The notes under the pieces were generated by a model. It was not told where the DNA came from, ran no database searches, and saw only the letters and a program-made list of their open reading frames with translations. The translations under genes were made by a program, and so were the position numbers. Positions 27,153-35,967 of a DNA stretch of 64,000 nucleotides are shown here, one piece after another. Origin of the DNA: an uncultured bacterium (lineage in GTDB: Bacteria > Bacillota > Clostridia > Lachnospirales > Lachnospiraceae). The stretch covers positions 1 through 64,000 of the forward strand of contig CANDBT010000007.1 of the NCBI GenBank assembly GCA_947383005.1, given 5' to 3'. How positions within the stretch are numbered: the stretch's first letter is position 1; every line of letters begins with the position of its first letter.

Positions 27153-27239
27153 TTGCTCTTCCTCCTCGTTTTAAGGTAACGGCACCTGCCAAGTCGTCGG
27201 AAGGCATCCTAAAAATGCTTCACATTTGCCTTCCTCTCT

Positions 27240-28085
27240 TTATTTCTGCGTATTCACTGCCGGAACCATCGTCTCATACTGTTTCAGCTTCTCCGGAGTG
27301 CTGGTATAATAATGCTTTTCCTGATCCAGGCCCTCAATCTCCGCCATCTCATCTTTGGTCAGCGCAAAATCGAACAGAGCCAGATTGGCCTTAATATGAT
27401 CTGGATTCCTGGAACCAGGAATGACGATATTTCCCGCCTGCACGTGCCAGCGCAGAATGATCTGAGCATTGGTCTTTTTATATTTTTCTGCCAGGCTGGT
27501 AAATACCGGCTCCTCAAGGAGCACCTTATCCCCATGCCCCAGAGGATACCATGCCTGAATGGCCATGTCTGCCTTGGAAAGAAGCTTTTTAAGTTCTTTC
27601 GCCTGGGCATAAGGATGTACCTCTGTCTGAAGAACGGCTGGTTTGATCTCGCAGGCGTCAATAATCTCCTCAATCTGAGCCTCGGTAAAGTTGGATAAAC
27701 CGATGGCTTTTACCTTTCCCTCCTTGTATGCTTTCTCCAGCAGACGATAACCGGTCAGGTAGCAGCCTGCCGGCTGATGAAGAAGCATCAGGTCAATATA
27801 GTCCGTGCCCAGGCGCTCCAAGGTATCGTCCACAGCATTTTCATCGCTGTAAAACGTGGGCCACAGCTTAGTCTCCAGAAAGATCTCCTGCCTGGCCAGG
27901 CCGGATTTTTTCATGGCCCGGCCTACGGCCTTCTCATTGACATAGGCGTTGGCCGTGTCGATGAGACGGTATCCGCATCCAAGAGCGCTTAAGCAGGAAG
28001 CTTCCGCCTCGTCAGGAGACAAAAGAAAGGTGCCAATCCCTGCCACAGGCATTTTTACTCCACTATTTAAAGTTATGTAATCCAT
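27240..28085 (-). CDS. Aldo-keto reductase
   Basis: 281 residues; the start is placed at ATG 28085 (MDYITLNSG), after AGGAA, rather than at the upstream in-frame ATG. Tetrad: DTANAYVNEKAVG (Asp, Tyr), LETKLWPTF (Lys), LLHQPAG (His). The cofactor loop is VIPGSRNPDHIKAN. Second in the three-gene series; 23 nt after the third family member's stop. General carbonyl reductase chemistry with NADPH is well supported; the substrate is not. Confidence 0.9.
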   Translation of the reverse strand: MDYITLNSGVKMPVAGIGTFLLSPDEAEASCLSALGCGYRLIDTANAYVNEKAVGRAMKKSGLARQEIFLETKLWPTFYSDENAVDDTLERLGTDYIDLMLLHQPAGCYLTGYRLLEKAYKEGKVKAIGLSNFTEAQIEEIIDACEIKPAVLQTEVHPYAQAKELKKLLSKADMAIQAWYPLGHGDKVLLEEPVFTSLAEKYKKTNAQIILRWHVQAGNIVIPGSRNPDHIKANLALFDFALTKDEMAEIEGLDQEKHYYTSTPEKLKQYETMVPAVNTQK

Positions 28086-28108
28086 CAGCGATTCCTCCAA
28101 TCATCTTT

Positions 28109-29098
28109 TTATTTAGCGCTGTGGCCGCCGAATACGTCAAACTCCATGGTATCCAGTCTGGAATCAATCATGGCAATCTCTTCCCGCGTCAGAACCACAT
28201 TGCCTGCCTCAAAGTTCTCTCTCAGTCTTTCTATCTTGCGGGAACCCGGAATCGGAACGATGTAAGGCTTCTTGTTGATCATCCACGCAAGAGACAGCTG
28301 GCCCATGGTGGCCTTTTTTTCTTCCGCCATGTTTGTCAGCATATTCAAAAGCTCCTTCGCCTTTTCGTAACCTTCTTCGGTGTACTGAGGCATAGCCGCC
28401 CGGTAATCCTGGCTCCCCTCAAATTTTGTGGCAGGCGTGTACTTCCCCGTCAGGAATCCGTTCGCCATGGGAGAAAAAGCCACATAGGCAACATCCAGTT
28501 CCTCGCAGACGGGAAAAATCGTCTCATGCCATCTTGCCATCATGGAGTATCTGTTTTCAATGGCTGTAACGGGACACACGGCATGAGCCCTGCGGAGATA
28601 TTCCTCTGTAGTCTCCGAAATTCCCCAATAGCGGATCTTTCCCTCTTTGATCAGCAGACCCATGGTCTCGGCCACTGCTTCCGGCTCCACTTTGGGATCG
28701 ATCCGGTGCTGATAATACAGGTCTATATAATCCGTTCCCAGCTTCCTAAGGCTTTCCTCCACACTTTTTCTTATGGTTTCCGGGCTGCTGTCCAGTCTTA
28801 AGGAACGGTCTTGATTATGCTTTACACCCATCTTTGTGGCAATCACCACCTTGTCCCGAATGCCTTTGACCGCCTCGCCCACAAGCTCTTCATTGCAGGA
28901 AACCGTGCCGTCAGGGCTGACTCCGGTGTAAGCCTCGGCTGTGTCCAAAAAATCATATCCCATCTCACATGCCTCTCTCAAGGTCTTTACTGCAGCGCTT
29001 TTCTCCGTAGGATCTCCTGACGCATGGCTGAATCCCATGCATCCCAGGCCAACGGGATTGACACGCAGCTGGCTGGCTCCCAGTGTTCTCTTTTCCAT
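28109..29098 (-). CDS. Aldo-keto reductase of the Tas/YajO-like group
   Basis: 329 residues; start at ATG 29098 (MEKRTLGASQLRV), 9 nt after AAGGCGG. Tetrad: DTAEAYTG (Asp, Tyr), VIATKMGV (Lys), YYQHRIDP (His). The longer form with the ENRYSMMARWHE segment and PIPGSRKIERL places it in the Tas/IolS-like branch, distinct from its two downstream neighbours. First aldo-keto reductase after the short-chain dehydrogenase in the R4 transcription unit. Confidence 0.9.
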   Translation of the reverse strand: MEKRTLGASQLRVNPVGLGCMGFSHASGDPTEKSAAVKTLREACEMGYDFLDTAEAYTGVSPDGTVSCNEELVGEAVKGIRDKVVIATKMGVKHNQDRSLRLDSSPETIRKSVEESLRKLGTDYIDLYYQHRIDPKVEPEAVAETMGLLIKEGKIRYWGISETTEEYLRRAHAVCPVTAIENRYSMMARWHETIFPVCEELDVAYVAFSPMANGFLTGKYTPATKFEGSQDYRAAMPQYTEEGYEKAKELLNMLTNMAEEKKATMGQLSLAWMINKKPYIVPIPGSRKIERLRENFEAGNVVLTREEIAMIDSRLDTMEFDVFGGHSAK

Positions 29099-29178
29099 TT
29101 TTATCATCCGCCTTTCCTTAAAATCCCAGGCCTCTCAGCCGGGAAAAATCTTAATCAACTTTATTTGTTTGATACCAT

Positions 29179-30003
29179 CTAAAAATCAGACCGGCTGCTA
29201 AACTCCCGCCACTTATCATACTCATTCTTACGGTTATCCAAAACTGCGCCTGCCACCTTCACCGCATCCCTTCCTAACAGCAGCCGCAGCGGCGTATCCT
29301 CAGCCTCTATGGCCTCTATGATCAGTCCGGCGCCCTTGTCCGGGTCCCCCGGCTGGGTTCCGTGGGTCTTATCATTCTCAATCCGTCTGGTTCCCGCCGT
29401 CTCCCCGTAATCGCCGATGGCGGTCTTTGACTGGGTAAGGGAGCGTCCGGCAAAATCCGTGCGGAAAGCTCCCGGTTCTACAATCATAACCTTAATCCCC
29501 AGAGGCGCCGTCTCCAGGTAAAGTCCCTCTGTCATTCCCTCCAGCGCGCATTTAGAAGCCGCGTAATAACCGGACCCAGGCGCCGTGCGGAGGGCGGCAA
29601 TGGACGAAATATTAATGACGGCCCCGCTTTTTTTCGCCCTCATATCCGGAAGCACGGCTTTGATCAGGTTCACGGGCCCCCAGAAATTGGTGTCAAACAG
29701 ACGCCTGGCATCCTCCGGATCGCCCTCCTCAACCGCTGCCCGGTATCCATAGCCCGCATTATTGACCAGCACGTCAATCCCGCCAAACCTCTCTTTTGCC
29801 GCCTTAACCGCCTCCGCGACCGAACAAAGATCCGTCACGTCAAGGCGGACGGTCAGGGCCGTCTGCGGAAAGTCCTTCTCAAACTCCTCCAGTTTCTTTG
29901 TATCCCTTGCTGTTACCACCACGTTATCGCCTTTTTGCAGCGCCGCTTTGGCAAGACTTCTCCCAAGACCGGTGGAACAGCCTGTAATCAGCCATGTTTT
30001 CAT
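29179..30003 (-). CDS. Short-chain dehydrogenase/reductase
   Basis: 274 residues from ATG 30003, preceded by GGGGAG; the frame stays open far upstream inside the next gene but without a start signal. NAD(P)-binding motif TGCSTGLGRS, structural NNAGYG, and the catalytic Ser...YxxxK (YYAASKCALEG) are all present. It belongs to the classical SDR group close to DltE-like or retinol-type oxidoreductases of bacteria. It lies 18 nt downstream of the flavodoxin-fold reductase, so the two are in one unit. Confidence 0.9.
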   Translation of the reverse strand: MKTWLITGCSTGLGRSLAKAALQKGDNVVVTARDTKKLEEFEKDFPQTALTVRLDVTDLCSVAEAVKAAKERFGGIDVLVNNAGYGYRAAVEEGDPEDARRLFDTNFWGPVNLIKAVLPDMRAKKSGAVINISSIAALRTAPGSGYYAASKCALEGMTEGLYLETAPLGIKVMIVEPGAFRTDFAGRSLTQSKTAIGDYGETAGTRRIENDKTHGTQPGDPDKGAGLIIEAIEAEDTPLRLLLGRDAVKVAGAVLDNRKNEYDKWREFSSRSDF

Positions 30004-30020
30004 TGATTGTTCTCCCCTTT

Positions 30021-30653
30021 CTAACGGTGGAAGCTGGTAAAGATCGTCTGTTCTTTCTGGGGAAGGCCCAATTTTTCCTTGCCCATCCGGATACTCTTCA
30101 TGAGAAACGCCATATTGCGTCCCAGCGTCCGCATGGTCTGCATGCCCTCCTCGTCCTTTAAAACCTCCTCCGGAGTCCCGCCATGCACCATATTCCAGTA
30201 CTGGCTGCTCGCCACCGGCATGCCGCACATGGTAAAGTATTTATTCAGCATGTCAAAAGTGGCCGTATTGCCTCCACGCCGACAGGATACCACCGCCGCG
30301 CCTACTTTCATGGTCTTGTCAATATTCAGGGTGCTGAAGAACAGACGGTCCATAAAAGATACGGCCCCGCCTGCCGGAGAAGCGAAATAAACCGGGGAGC
30401 CGATGACAAAGGCGTCCGCTTCCGCCAGCTTGGGGGCAATCTCGTTGACGATATCGTTAAATACGCACTTGCCTCCCTGCTCCCCCTCACTGTGGCATTT
30501 CCGGCAGGCAATACAGCCCCGGATGTCTTTATTCCCCACATGGACGATCTCCGCCTCAATCCCCTCTGCCTCCAAGGTCTTCGCCAGCTCCGTCAGCGCC
30601 GTGTAAGTACATCCGTTTCTCCTTGGGCTTCCGTTTACAAGTAATGCTTTCAT
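30021..30653 (-). CDS. Flavodoxin-fold iron-sulfur flavoprotein-like reductase
   Basis: 210 residues; start ATG 30653 after GGAGG. FMN loop VNGSPRRNGCTYTAL; the cysteine pair CIACRKC followed by a later Cys (KCVFND) resembles the site of archaeal/clostridial iron-sulfur flavoproteins, and IGSPVYFASPAG is the second FMN loop. Cytoplasmic NAD(P)H-dependent reductase. Whether an Fe-S cluster is bound cannot be decided from sequence alone. First gene below promoter R4. Confidence 0.85.
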   Translation of the reverse strand: MKALLVNGSPRRNGCTYTALTELAKTLEAEGIEAEIVHVGNKDIRGCIACRKCHSEGEQGGKCVFNDIVNEIAPKLAEADAFVIGSPVYFASPAGGAVSFMDRLFFSTLNIDKTMKVGAAVVSCRRGGNTATFDMLNKYFTMCGMPVASSQYWNMVHGGTPEEVLKDEEGMQTMRTLGRNMAFLMKSIRMGKEKLGLPQKEQTIFTSFHR

Positions 30654-30685
30654 AATTAAATTCCTCCTCTTTTTCATCTGTCTTT

Positions 30686-30740
30686 ATTATAAAGGATACT
30701 TATGATCCGCAGAAGTCACCATTCGTTATCCAGTATATAC
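30686..30740 (-). promoter_or_regulatory. Shared redox-island promoter box R4
   Basis: Minus-strand GTATATACTGGATAAC, GACTTCT (30717-30711), exactly 19 nt, TATAAT (30691-30686). It lies 33 nt upstream of the flavodoxin-fold reductase gene and would drive the flavoprotein, SDR and aldo-keto reductase series. Confidence 0.7.
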
Positions 30741-30797
30741 CTTGCGGTATAAACCACGGGGCTCCTATTGCGGCAATCATGCGAAAACAGCCGTTTT

Positions 30798-31979
30798 TCA
30801 GCAGTCCTCCCCATAACACTCCTGGAATATTCTAAGGATTTCCTCTTGTGTCAATCTTGTGCAGCTTCCGGAAACCATGGCACTGGAATCAGCAATGGCT
30901 CTTAAGTCCGTATTCTCATCAACTCCCAATTCCCTCAAGTCTGCGGGCAGCCCAATCTCCCGGATAAAATCCGCCAGCCCGTCAATTCCGGCACAGGCAA
31001 TTTCTTCCTCCGTCTTTTCCCCAGGCGTAATCCCCCACACTTCCACAGCGAACCGCTTAAACTTCGCCAGCCCGCTCGTATAAATGTGGCGGCAGTACAC
31101 AGGCAGCAGCACCGCCAGCCCGGCGCCGTGGCTGCATCCCGTGTGCGCCTCAAGCTGATACGCTATCTGACGGCACTGGAAATGGTCGGGCTTTCCCAGT
31201 CTGATGATTCGGTTTTCCGCCATTGCCCCAGCCCACATCAGATTGCCTCTGGCCGTATAGTCCTCCGGATTCCTGACTGCTCTGCGAAGACTGCGGATCA
31301 CGTTTTTCATAAGAGCCACGGCAAGGTCGTCCGAAACATTGTCCTCATCCGGCCCACCAAGATAGCTCTCCATGATATGGGAAAGGACGGCAAATCCGTT
31401 GCATATCATCTGGAATTGGGGAATGCTGTAAGTATAAACCGGGTCCATGAGGGCGAACTTCGGATTACATTTAGGATAGTCCCGCCCGGTCTTCACCATC
31501 AACGCTTCATTGGTAATGACTGATCTTCCATTGCATTCGCTTCCACTTCCCGCCGCCGTAGCCACCACCCCAAGAGGCAAAGGCTCAAAGTCAAAGATTC
31601 CGGGCCTTGCCCAGAAGTTTTCCCATAGGTTCCCCTCATACCGGACAGTCATGGAGATTGCTTTGCAGCAGTCCATCACCGAACCGCCGCCGACAGCAAG
31701 GATCAGCCCCACATGATGTTTTCTGGCAACTTCCGCTCCTTCCAGGACTTTGGCATAGGTGACATTGGCCATTATGCCTGGAAACTCCACAATCTCTTTT
31801 CCCGCCCCATTTAAAATGGCAGTCACTTCATCATAGACCCCGTTCTTTTTGACCGAACCGCCTCCATAGGCAAGCATGACCGTATCCCCGTATCCCTTTG
31901 TGAGACAGGCCAGGTATTCTTTCACACAGCCTCTCCCGAAAAATACCTTTGTCCCGTTTTCAAAAATAAAATTGTTCAC
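30798..31979 (-). CDS. Iron-containing alcohol dehydrogenase family protein lacking a metal-ligand Asp
   Basis: 393 residues with a GTG start after AGGAA. The nucleotide-binding domain is intact (AYGGGSVKKNG, AVGGGSVMDCCKAIS). In butanol dehydrogenase/YqhD relatives a metal-ligand Asp lies four residues before the first His (pattern GxADIMxH). Here the sequence is NGFAVLSHIMESYL, one residue short, with no Asp. The second His (CSHGAGLAVLLP) is present. Either the metal is held differently or the enzyme is altered. Cytoplasmic; expressed from promoter R3 and facing the LysR gene at 32249. Confidence 0.88.
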   Translation of the reverse strand: MNNFIFENGTKVFFGRGCVKEYLACLTKGYGDTVMLAYGGGSVKKNGVYDEVTAILNGAGKEIVEFPGIMANVTYAKVLEGAEVARKHHVGLILAVGGGSVMDCCKAISMTVRYEGNLWENFWARPGIFDFEPLPLGVVATAAGSGSECNGRSVITNEALMVKTGRDYPKCNPKFALMDPVYTYSIPQFQMICNGFAVLSHIMESYLGGPDEDNVSDDLAVALMKNVIRSLRRAVRNPEDYTARGNLMWAGAMAENRIIRLGKPDHFQCRQIAYQLEAHTGCSHGAGLAVLLPVYCRHIYTSGLAKFKRFAVEVWGITPGEKTEEEIACAGIDGLADFIREIGLPADLRELGVDENTDLRAIADSSAMVSGSCTRLTQEEILRIFQECYGEDC

Positions 31980-32026
31980 CCTTCACCATTCCTTCCTGTT
32001 ATTGCGTCCCCATTACCTATGTTTCA

Positions 32027-32081
32027 ATTATAAATAAGGCGGACCCTGAGGAGAAGTCTCCCTTTGTTCATCAGCTGATAC
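32027..32081 (-). promoter_or_regulatory. Shared redox-island promoter box R3
   Basis: Minus-strand GTATCAGCTGATGAAC, GACTTCT (32058-32052), exactly 19 nt, TATAAT (32032-32027). It sits 48 nt upstream of the Fe-alcohol dehydrogenase GTG start. Arms AAGG..GAC and GTC..CCTT form an inverted repeat across the spacer. Confidence 0.7.
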
Positions 32082-32248
32082 CCAATGGTTATAACTTGAT
32101 TCAAAAAATCCGGACAAAAAAGAACCGAAATACCTTTCGGTATCCGGTTCCTTTCCTGATCATTTTCTATTTGCTTAATCCATTCCCCCTGCATTCAGCT
32201 CAGAGATGAATGCCTCCGTTCCCGGCCGTACTGTAAAGCAGACACAAA

Positions 32249-33139
32249 TTACTGTACCGCCGCCTTCACTGCCTCCAGAAACTGTTTCACAATCCCGGAA
32301 GGCTGGGGAGCATGGAGCAGGCCGAAAGGAATGCTGTGTTCCCAGTCCACCGGGATCACCTTCAAAAGCGGATGTACGCTGGCCCATCCCGGTATGGCAA
32401 GCAGAACGTCATTGCTGTTCTCACATCGGTTAAAAGCCTCCATACTGTAAAAATCAAAGTCCACAATATGGATCCGGCTGTGGTTCTGCCAGATGTCGTC
32501 CCGAAGCCGGTCCACATAATGGCTCCAATCCCGGCGCATAAGCATCAGGTTTTCCCCATACAGGTCTTCCGGCTTAAGCCTGTCCTTTTCCGCAAGCCTG
32601 TGGTGAATGGAAACCGCGCAGCAAAAGGGCTCACGGGACAGCTCCAATCCCGCGCAGCGCCGCAGCTCCAGCATGGTTTCGTCAAAAATCCCTCCCACCA
32701 CATCAATGTTCTTTCCTAAATTTCCCAGGATCTCCCTGGCGTTTTCCGGCGTATTCTCAAACGGAATGATCTGGAATTTCATGTCCGGACAATGGGTCTG
32801 TATCTTAGGCCACAGCTGCATAAGAAGCTGGGCCGGCGTCATGGGGGAACTGCCGATCCGGATCACCTTGGTATCCTCCTGCATGGCGTTCTTCGCTCTT
32901 GTGACAGAATCCCGGCAATACTGAATCACATATTTCGTATCCTGATACAAGGATTTTCCTGCTTTTGTCAAAATCAGCCCCCTGTGAGTCCTCTCAAATA
33001 ATTTGACGCCAAGAGAGGCCTCCAGAAGGTTGATCTGTTTGATGACCGCAGTAGGGGTAATATAGGATTCCTCGGCAGCTTTGTTAAAGCTGCCTGCGTC
33101 CGCCACATGGAGAAATGTGTCCAGCTGTGGATTATACAT
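32249..33139 (-). CDS. LysR-family transcriptional regulator
   Basis: 296 residues; start ATG 33139 (MYNPQLDTFLHVAD) after AGGAG, not the far upstream start. The N-terminal winged helix-turn-helix (FNKAAEESYITPTAVIKQIN) has the family length and spacing, followed by a substrate-binding effector domain (IRIGSSPMTPAQLLM). It lies beside the Fe-alcohol dehydrogenase and could bind the R1-R5 boxes, although MerR-like spacing in those boxes makes this uncertain. Four 11-bp repeats in front of it (33208-33246) suggest control by an OmpR-type regulator. Confidence 0.88.
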   Translation of the reverse strand: MYNPQLDTFLHVADAGSFNKAAEESYITPTAVIKQINLLEASLGVKLFERTHRGLILTKAGKSLYQDTKYVIQYCRDSVTRAKNAMQEDTKVIRIGSSPMTPAQLLMQLWPKIQTHCPDMKFQIIPFENTPENAREILGNLGKNIDVVGGIFDETMLELRRCAGLELSREPFCCAVSIHHRLAEKDRLKPEDLYGENLMLMRRDWSHYVDRLRDDIWQNHSRIHIVDFDFYSMEAFNRCENSNDVLLAIPGWASVHPLLKVIPVDWEHSIPFGLLHAPQPSGIVKQFLEAVKAAVQ

Positions 33140-33207
33140 AAGGCAGGCACTCCTTTGCATTCTTGATCTTTCAGCAGTATTAATAAGAAACAGTTTACCA
33201 GATATTC

Positions 33208-33246
33208 CTAACAAATGTCTAACAATTTGATAAACTATTTCTAAAC
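33208..33246 (-). promoter_or_regulatory. 11-bp-phased operator repeats, site C
   Basis: CTAACA, CTAACA, ATAAAC and CTAAAC start at 33208, 33219, 33230 and 33241 on the plus strand, each 11 nt apart. On the minus strand a -10-like TATTAA (33185-33180) follows 22 nt after the last repeat, pointing at the LysR gene. This fits class II activation by an OmpR-family regulator. Confidence 0.65.
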
Positions 33247-33258
33247 TCCGAAAATTTT

Positions 33259-34035
33259 TCACCCCCTATGCTGATTGTTTGCCTCCACAATCTCCGTCAG
33301 GCGGATGAATTCGTTATGATAACGTTTGTCCGGATTCTTTTCCGGAATGGTCAGCCGGATAGCATTCTTTGGACAGTGGTGGATACATGCCATGCATACC
33401 TGGCAGTTTTCTCCCGTATTCACAGCTTTCTGATTCTCCACACGGATACAGCCCCCGGGACAGACTCTGGTACAGACCCCGCAGCCGATACAATCCCCGG
33501 TCACCTCATAAAGATTTTTCCAGAGTTTTTCCGGTTCTCCTGCCGTTCTCTCTATAAAAGCCCTGTGCCATCCCCGGTCCTCCTCCGTTGCCGGCTGTAT
33601 AAAGCGCTTCCTGGCGGCAATATCCCGCCGGATGGCCTCTATGTGTTCCTCCACCTTCTTCTCCGGATTGATGGCCAGCTGCTCCTCCATGTCAAACCCC
33701 GGCAGGTAATTATCCACCATAATAATGGTGTTGATATAATCCGCTTGTCTTTGGCAGGAATCCAAAAACTCTTTAGCAAGCTCCGCCCCTCCCCCATGCC
33801 TCTTTCCATAAGTCAGGACCAGGTAAAAATACTCCGTCCGAAACACGGCTCTCCTCAAAAATTCCTTCACCATGGCAGGCATCTCATGGCCGTACAGGGG
33901 GCAGACCACCCCAATGGTATCCCCTTCAAAAACCAGTTCCTCCTCATGGATTGCCTGGGGAATACTGATTCGTTTTTCCTCTAACTGCTTTGCCACATAC
34001 AGGCTGTTGCCTGTACCCGTAAAATAAAATACCAT
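33259..34035 (-). CDS. EFR1-type flavodoxin-ferredoxin protein
   Basis: 258 residues. The N-terminal half is flavodoxin-like (FYFTGTGNSLYVAKQL; VCPLYGHEMPAM), the C-terminal half carries two 4Fe-4S motifs: CIGCGVCTRVCP and CQVCMACIHHCP. This is the architecture of the EFR1 ferredoxin family in anaerobes, a cytoplasmic electron carrier between flavin and iron-sulfur partners. It is transcribed divergently from the plus-strand LysR gene (34259), with promoter T2 between them, so that LysR probably regulates it. Confidence 0.9.
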   Translation of the reverse strand: MVFYFTGTGNSLYVAKQLEEKRISIPQAIHEEELVFEGDTIGVVCPLYGHEMPAMVKEFLRRAVFRTEYFYLVLTYGKRHGGGAELAKEFLDSCQRQADYINTIIMVDNYLPGFDMEEQLAINPEKKVEEHIEAIRRDIAARKRFIQPATEEDRGWHRAFIERTAGEPEKLWKNLYEVTGDCIGCGVCTRVCPGGCIRVENQKAVNTGENCQVCMACIHHCPKNAIRLTIPEKNPDKRYHNEFIRLTEIVEANNQHRG

Positions 34036-34177
34036 ATCCTTCTCCCTCCTGTATCTGTCAATAAATTCTCACGCCCCAAAGCCCCTTTGCTATTGAAAAT
34101 CTTGTCCCTTTCTGCTATGATCATAACTGATACTTTGATTCGTTGCTCTCATACCATTTTCCTTTGCCTCTGTTGGT

Positions 34178-34207
34178 ATTATAACGGATATTTCCAATAA
34201 AGTACAA
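34178..34207 (-). promoter_or_regulatory. Promoter T2 for the EFR1 gene, likely LysR-controlled
   Basis: Minus-strand TTGTAC (34207-34202), 18 nt, TATAAT (34183-34178). The stretch CATTGTACTTTA is identical in promoter T1 (36871-36900). It lies in the gap between the divergent LysR and EFR1 genes. Confidence 0.6.
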
Positions 34208-34258
34208 TGTCGATAAGGAATACAATTATAAATTCTATTTATACTGAAAGGACCTGCC

Positions 34259-35098
34259 ATGATCGAACTCTATGAACTTCGGCAGTTCCTGGCCTTCGCA
34301 AAGGCCGGAACACTGTCGGAAGCCTCCGAAACGCTCCATCTCTCCCAACCCGCCTTAAGCCGCAATATGAAAAAGCTGGAGGAAGATTTGGGCATCTCCC
34401 TCTTTCTGCGCCAGAAAAACAGGCTGGAACTGAATGAAAACGGAATGTATGTGCTGGAGCTTACAAAGAAACTTCTGGAAGACGCGGACCTGCTGGTGGC
34501 AAAGGCCAGAGACTATGACAGAAGGAACCGCACCATCACTCTGGGTCTGTGCGCTCCCGCCCCGGCCTGGCTCCTTACACCGCTGATCTCCAACCTTTAT
34601 CCCCATATGACCCTGCAGACCGAACTGAAGGACGAAGAGCGGCTGTTAAAAGACCTGGAAAATCACGTGTACCATCTGGCAGTGGTCCATAGACAGCCTA
34701 AGGACGGCCTCTATTATGTAAAAGAATGCGGCAGGGAGAAGCTCTCCTTCTCCCTGCCCAAAGGCCACAAGTACGCCAGGCGAAAGAGCCTGTCCTTTCA
34801 GGAGATGAACGGAGAAAATATGCTCCTCATGTCTGACATCGGTTTCTGGGACCTTCTCCACAGGGAAAAAATGCCGGATTCCCGTTTTCTCACCCAGTAT
34901 GACCGTTTCAGTTTCAACGAACTGGTGGAGTCTTCCACCCTGCCTTCCTTTATCACGGATCTCTCGGAAAAATACATTGAAACAGCCTCCGGCCGTGTGA
35001 CAGTCCCCATCTCAGACGAGGAGGCATCCGTGACCTATTATCTTGTGTGCAGGAATGATAAAAAGAAAGAATTCTCGGCGCTGTTCGCCTCGCTGTAG
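34259..35098 (+). CDS. LysR-family transcriptional regulator
   Basis: 279 residues with the ribosome site GAAAGGA before ATG. A canonical LysR helix-turn-helix (FAKAGTLSEASETLHLSQPAL) is followed by a linker helix and a short effector domain. One of two plus-strand genes. It sits between the divergent EFR1 gene and the convergent aldo-keto reductase pair. The promoters of both of those (T2 and T1) share a -35 region, so this regulator probably controls both in response to an aldehyde or redox signal. The ligand is unknown. Confidence 0.9.
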   Translation: MIELYELRQFLAFAKAGTLSEASETLHLSQPALSRNMKKLEEDLGISLFLRQKNRLELNENGMYVLELTKKLLEDADLLVAKARDYDRRNRTITLGLCAPAPAWLLTPLISNLYPHMTLQTELKDEERLLKDLENHVYHLAVVHRQPKDGLYYVKECGREKLSFSLPKGHKYARRKSLSFQEMNGENMLLMSDIGFWDLLHREKMPDSRFLTQYDRFSFNELVESSTLPSFITDLSEKYIETASGRVTVPISDEEASVTYYLVCRNDKKKEFSALFASL

Positions 35099-35118
35099 GA
35101 TTTACTCCGGCAATTTTC

Positions 35119-35967
35119 TCATTCCTCTTCAAACCTGCATTTTGTCGTTGCCATTCTCTCCAGAGACTCCGCCGTCACCTGATAGAACGGCCTGTGTTTG
35201 TTGACGCCGGCAATCTGTTCCATCTCCTCCTTCAGGAGCGCGAAATCAAACAGATTCCCGTTTTCCTCTATATGTTCCTTAGACCTGCTGCCCGGAACCG
35301 CTCCCAGTCCCATCTGCATATGCCACCGCAGGATAATCTGGGCCGGCGACTTTTTGTACTTGTCAGCCAGCGCCAGAAACACCGGGTCCCCAAGCATATC
35401 CGCGTTGCCATGCCCTAAGGGAAACCAGGACTGCAGCACAATGCCGTTTTCGTCAAGAAAAGGCTTCACCTGCTCCGCCGGATAGTACGGGTGGCATTCC
35501 GCCTGCATGACCATGGGCCTTACCTCACACTGTTCCAGGATTTCTTCTATCTTTTCCACAGGAAAGTTTGACAGGCCGATGGCTCTCAATTTGCCCTCCC
35601 TGTAAGCTTTCTCCAGCATTTTGTAGGCATACCCGTAGTTGTTCACCGGATGGTGCAGGATCATCAGGTCGATGTAATCCACCTGGAGCCTTTTCAGCGT
35701 GTCGTCAACAGCGTGATCCTGTTCATACAACGTCGGCCCCAGTTTCGTCTCCAGAAAATATTCCTCCCGTTTCCGTCCCGATCTCTTTAAGCCCTCCCCC
35801 ACTTCCGCCTCGTTGCCGTAGCGGTTGGCCGTATCAATCAGGTCATAGCCGTGGTTTAAGGCAAACGCCACATTCTCCACAATCTGGCTTCCGGTCTGGC
35901 CGATGGTCCCAAAGCCCAGCCGGGGCATTGTGACCCTGTTGTTTAAAACAATGCCTGTATCAGTCAT
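35119..35967 (-). CDS. Aldo-keto reductase
   Basis: 282 residues, starting at ATG 35967 after GGGAGGA; it overlaps the end of the next upstream reductase gene by 8 nt. Tetrad: DTANRYGNEAEVG (Asp, Tyr), LETKLGPTLY (Lys), ILHHPVNNYG (His); cofactor loop GAVPGSRSKEHIEEN. Soluble NADPH-dependent carbonyl reductase. It is the downstream partner of the pair driven by promoter T1. Confidence 0.9.
   Translation of the reverse strand: MTDTGIVLNNRVTMPRLGFGTIGQTGSQIVENVAFALNHGYDLIDTANRYGNEAEVGEGLKRSGRKREEYFLETKLGPTLYEQDHAVDDTLKRLQVDYIDLMILHHPVNNYGYAYKMLEKAYREGKLRAIGLSNFPVEKIEEILEQCEVRPMVMQAECHPYYPAEQVKPFLDENGIVLQSWFPLGHGNADMLGDPVFLALADKYKKSPAQIILRWHMQMGLGAVPGSRSKEHIEENGNLFDFALLKEEMEQIAGVNKHRPFYQVTAESLERMATTKCRFEEE

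Noticed and set aside
32249-33262. Longer LysR start at 33262
   Set aside because: The added residues run through the 11-bp operator array and precede the usual LysR N-terminus; ATG 33139 has a ribosome site.
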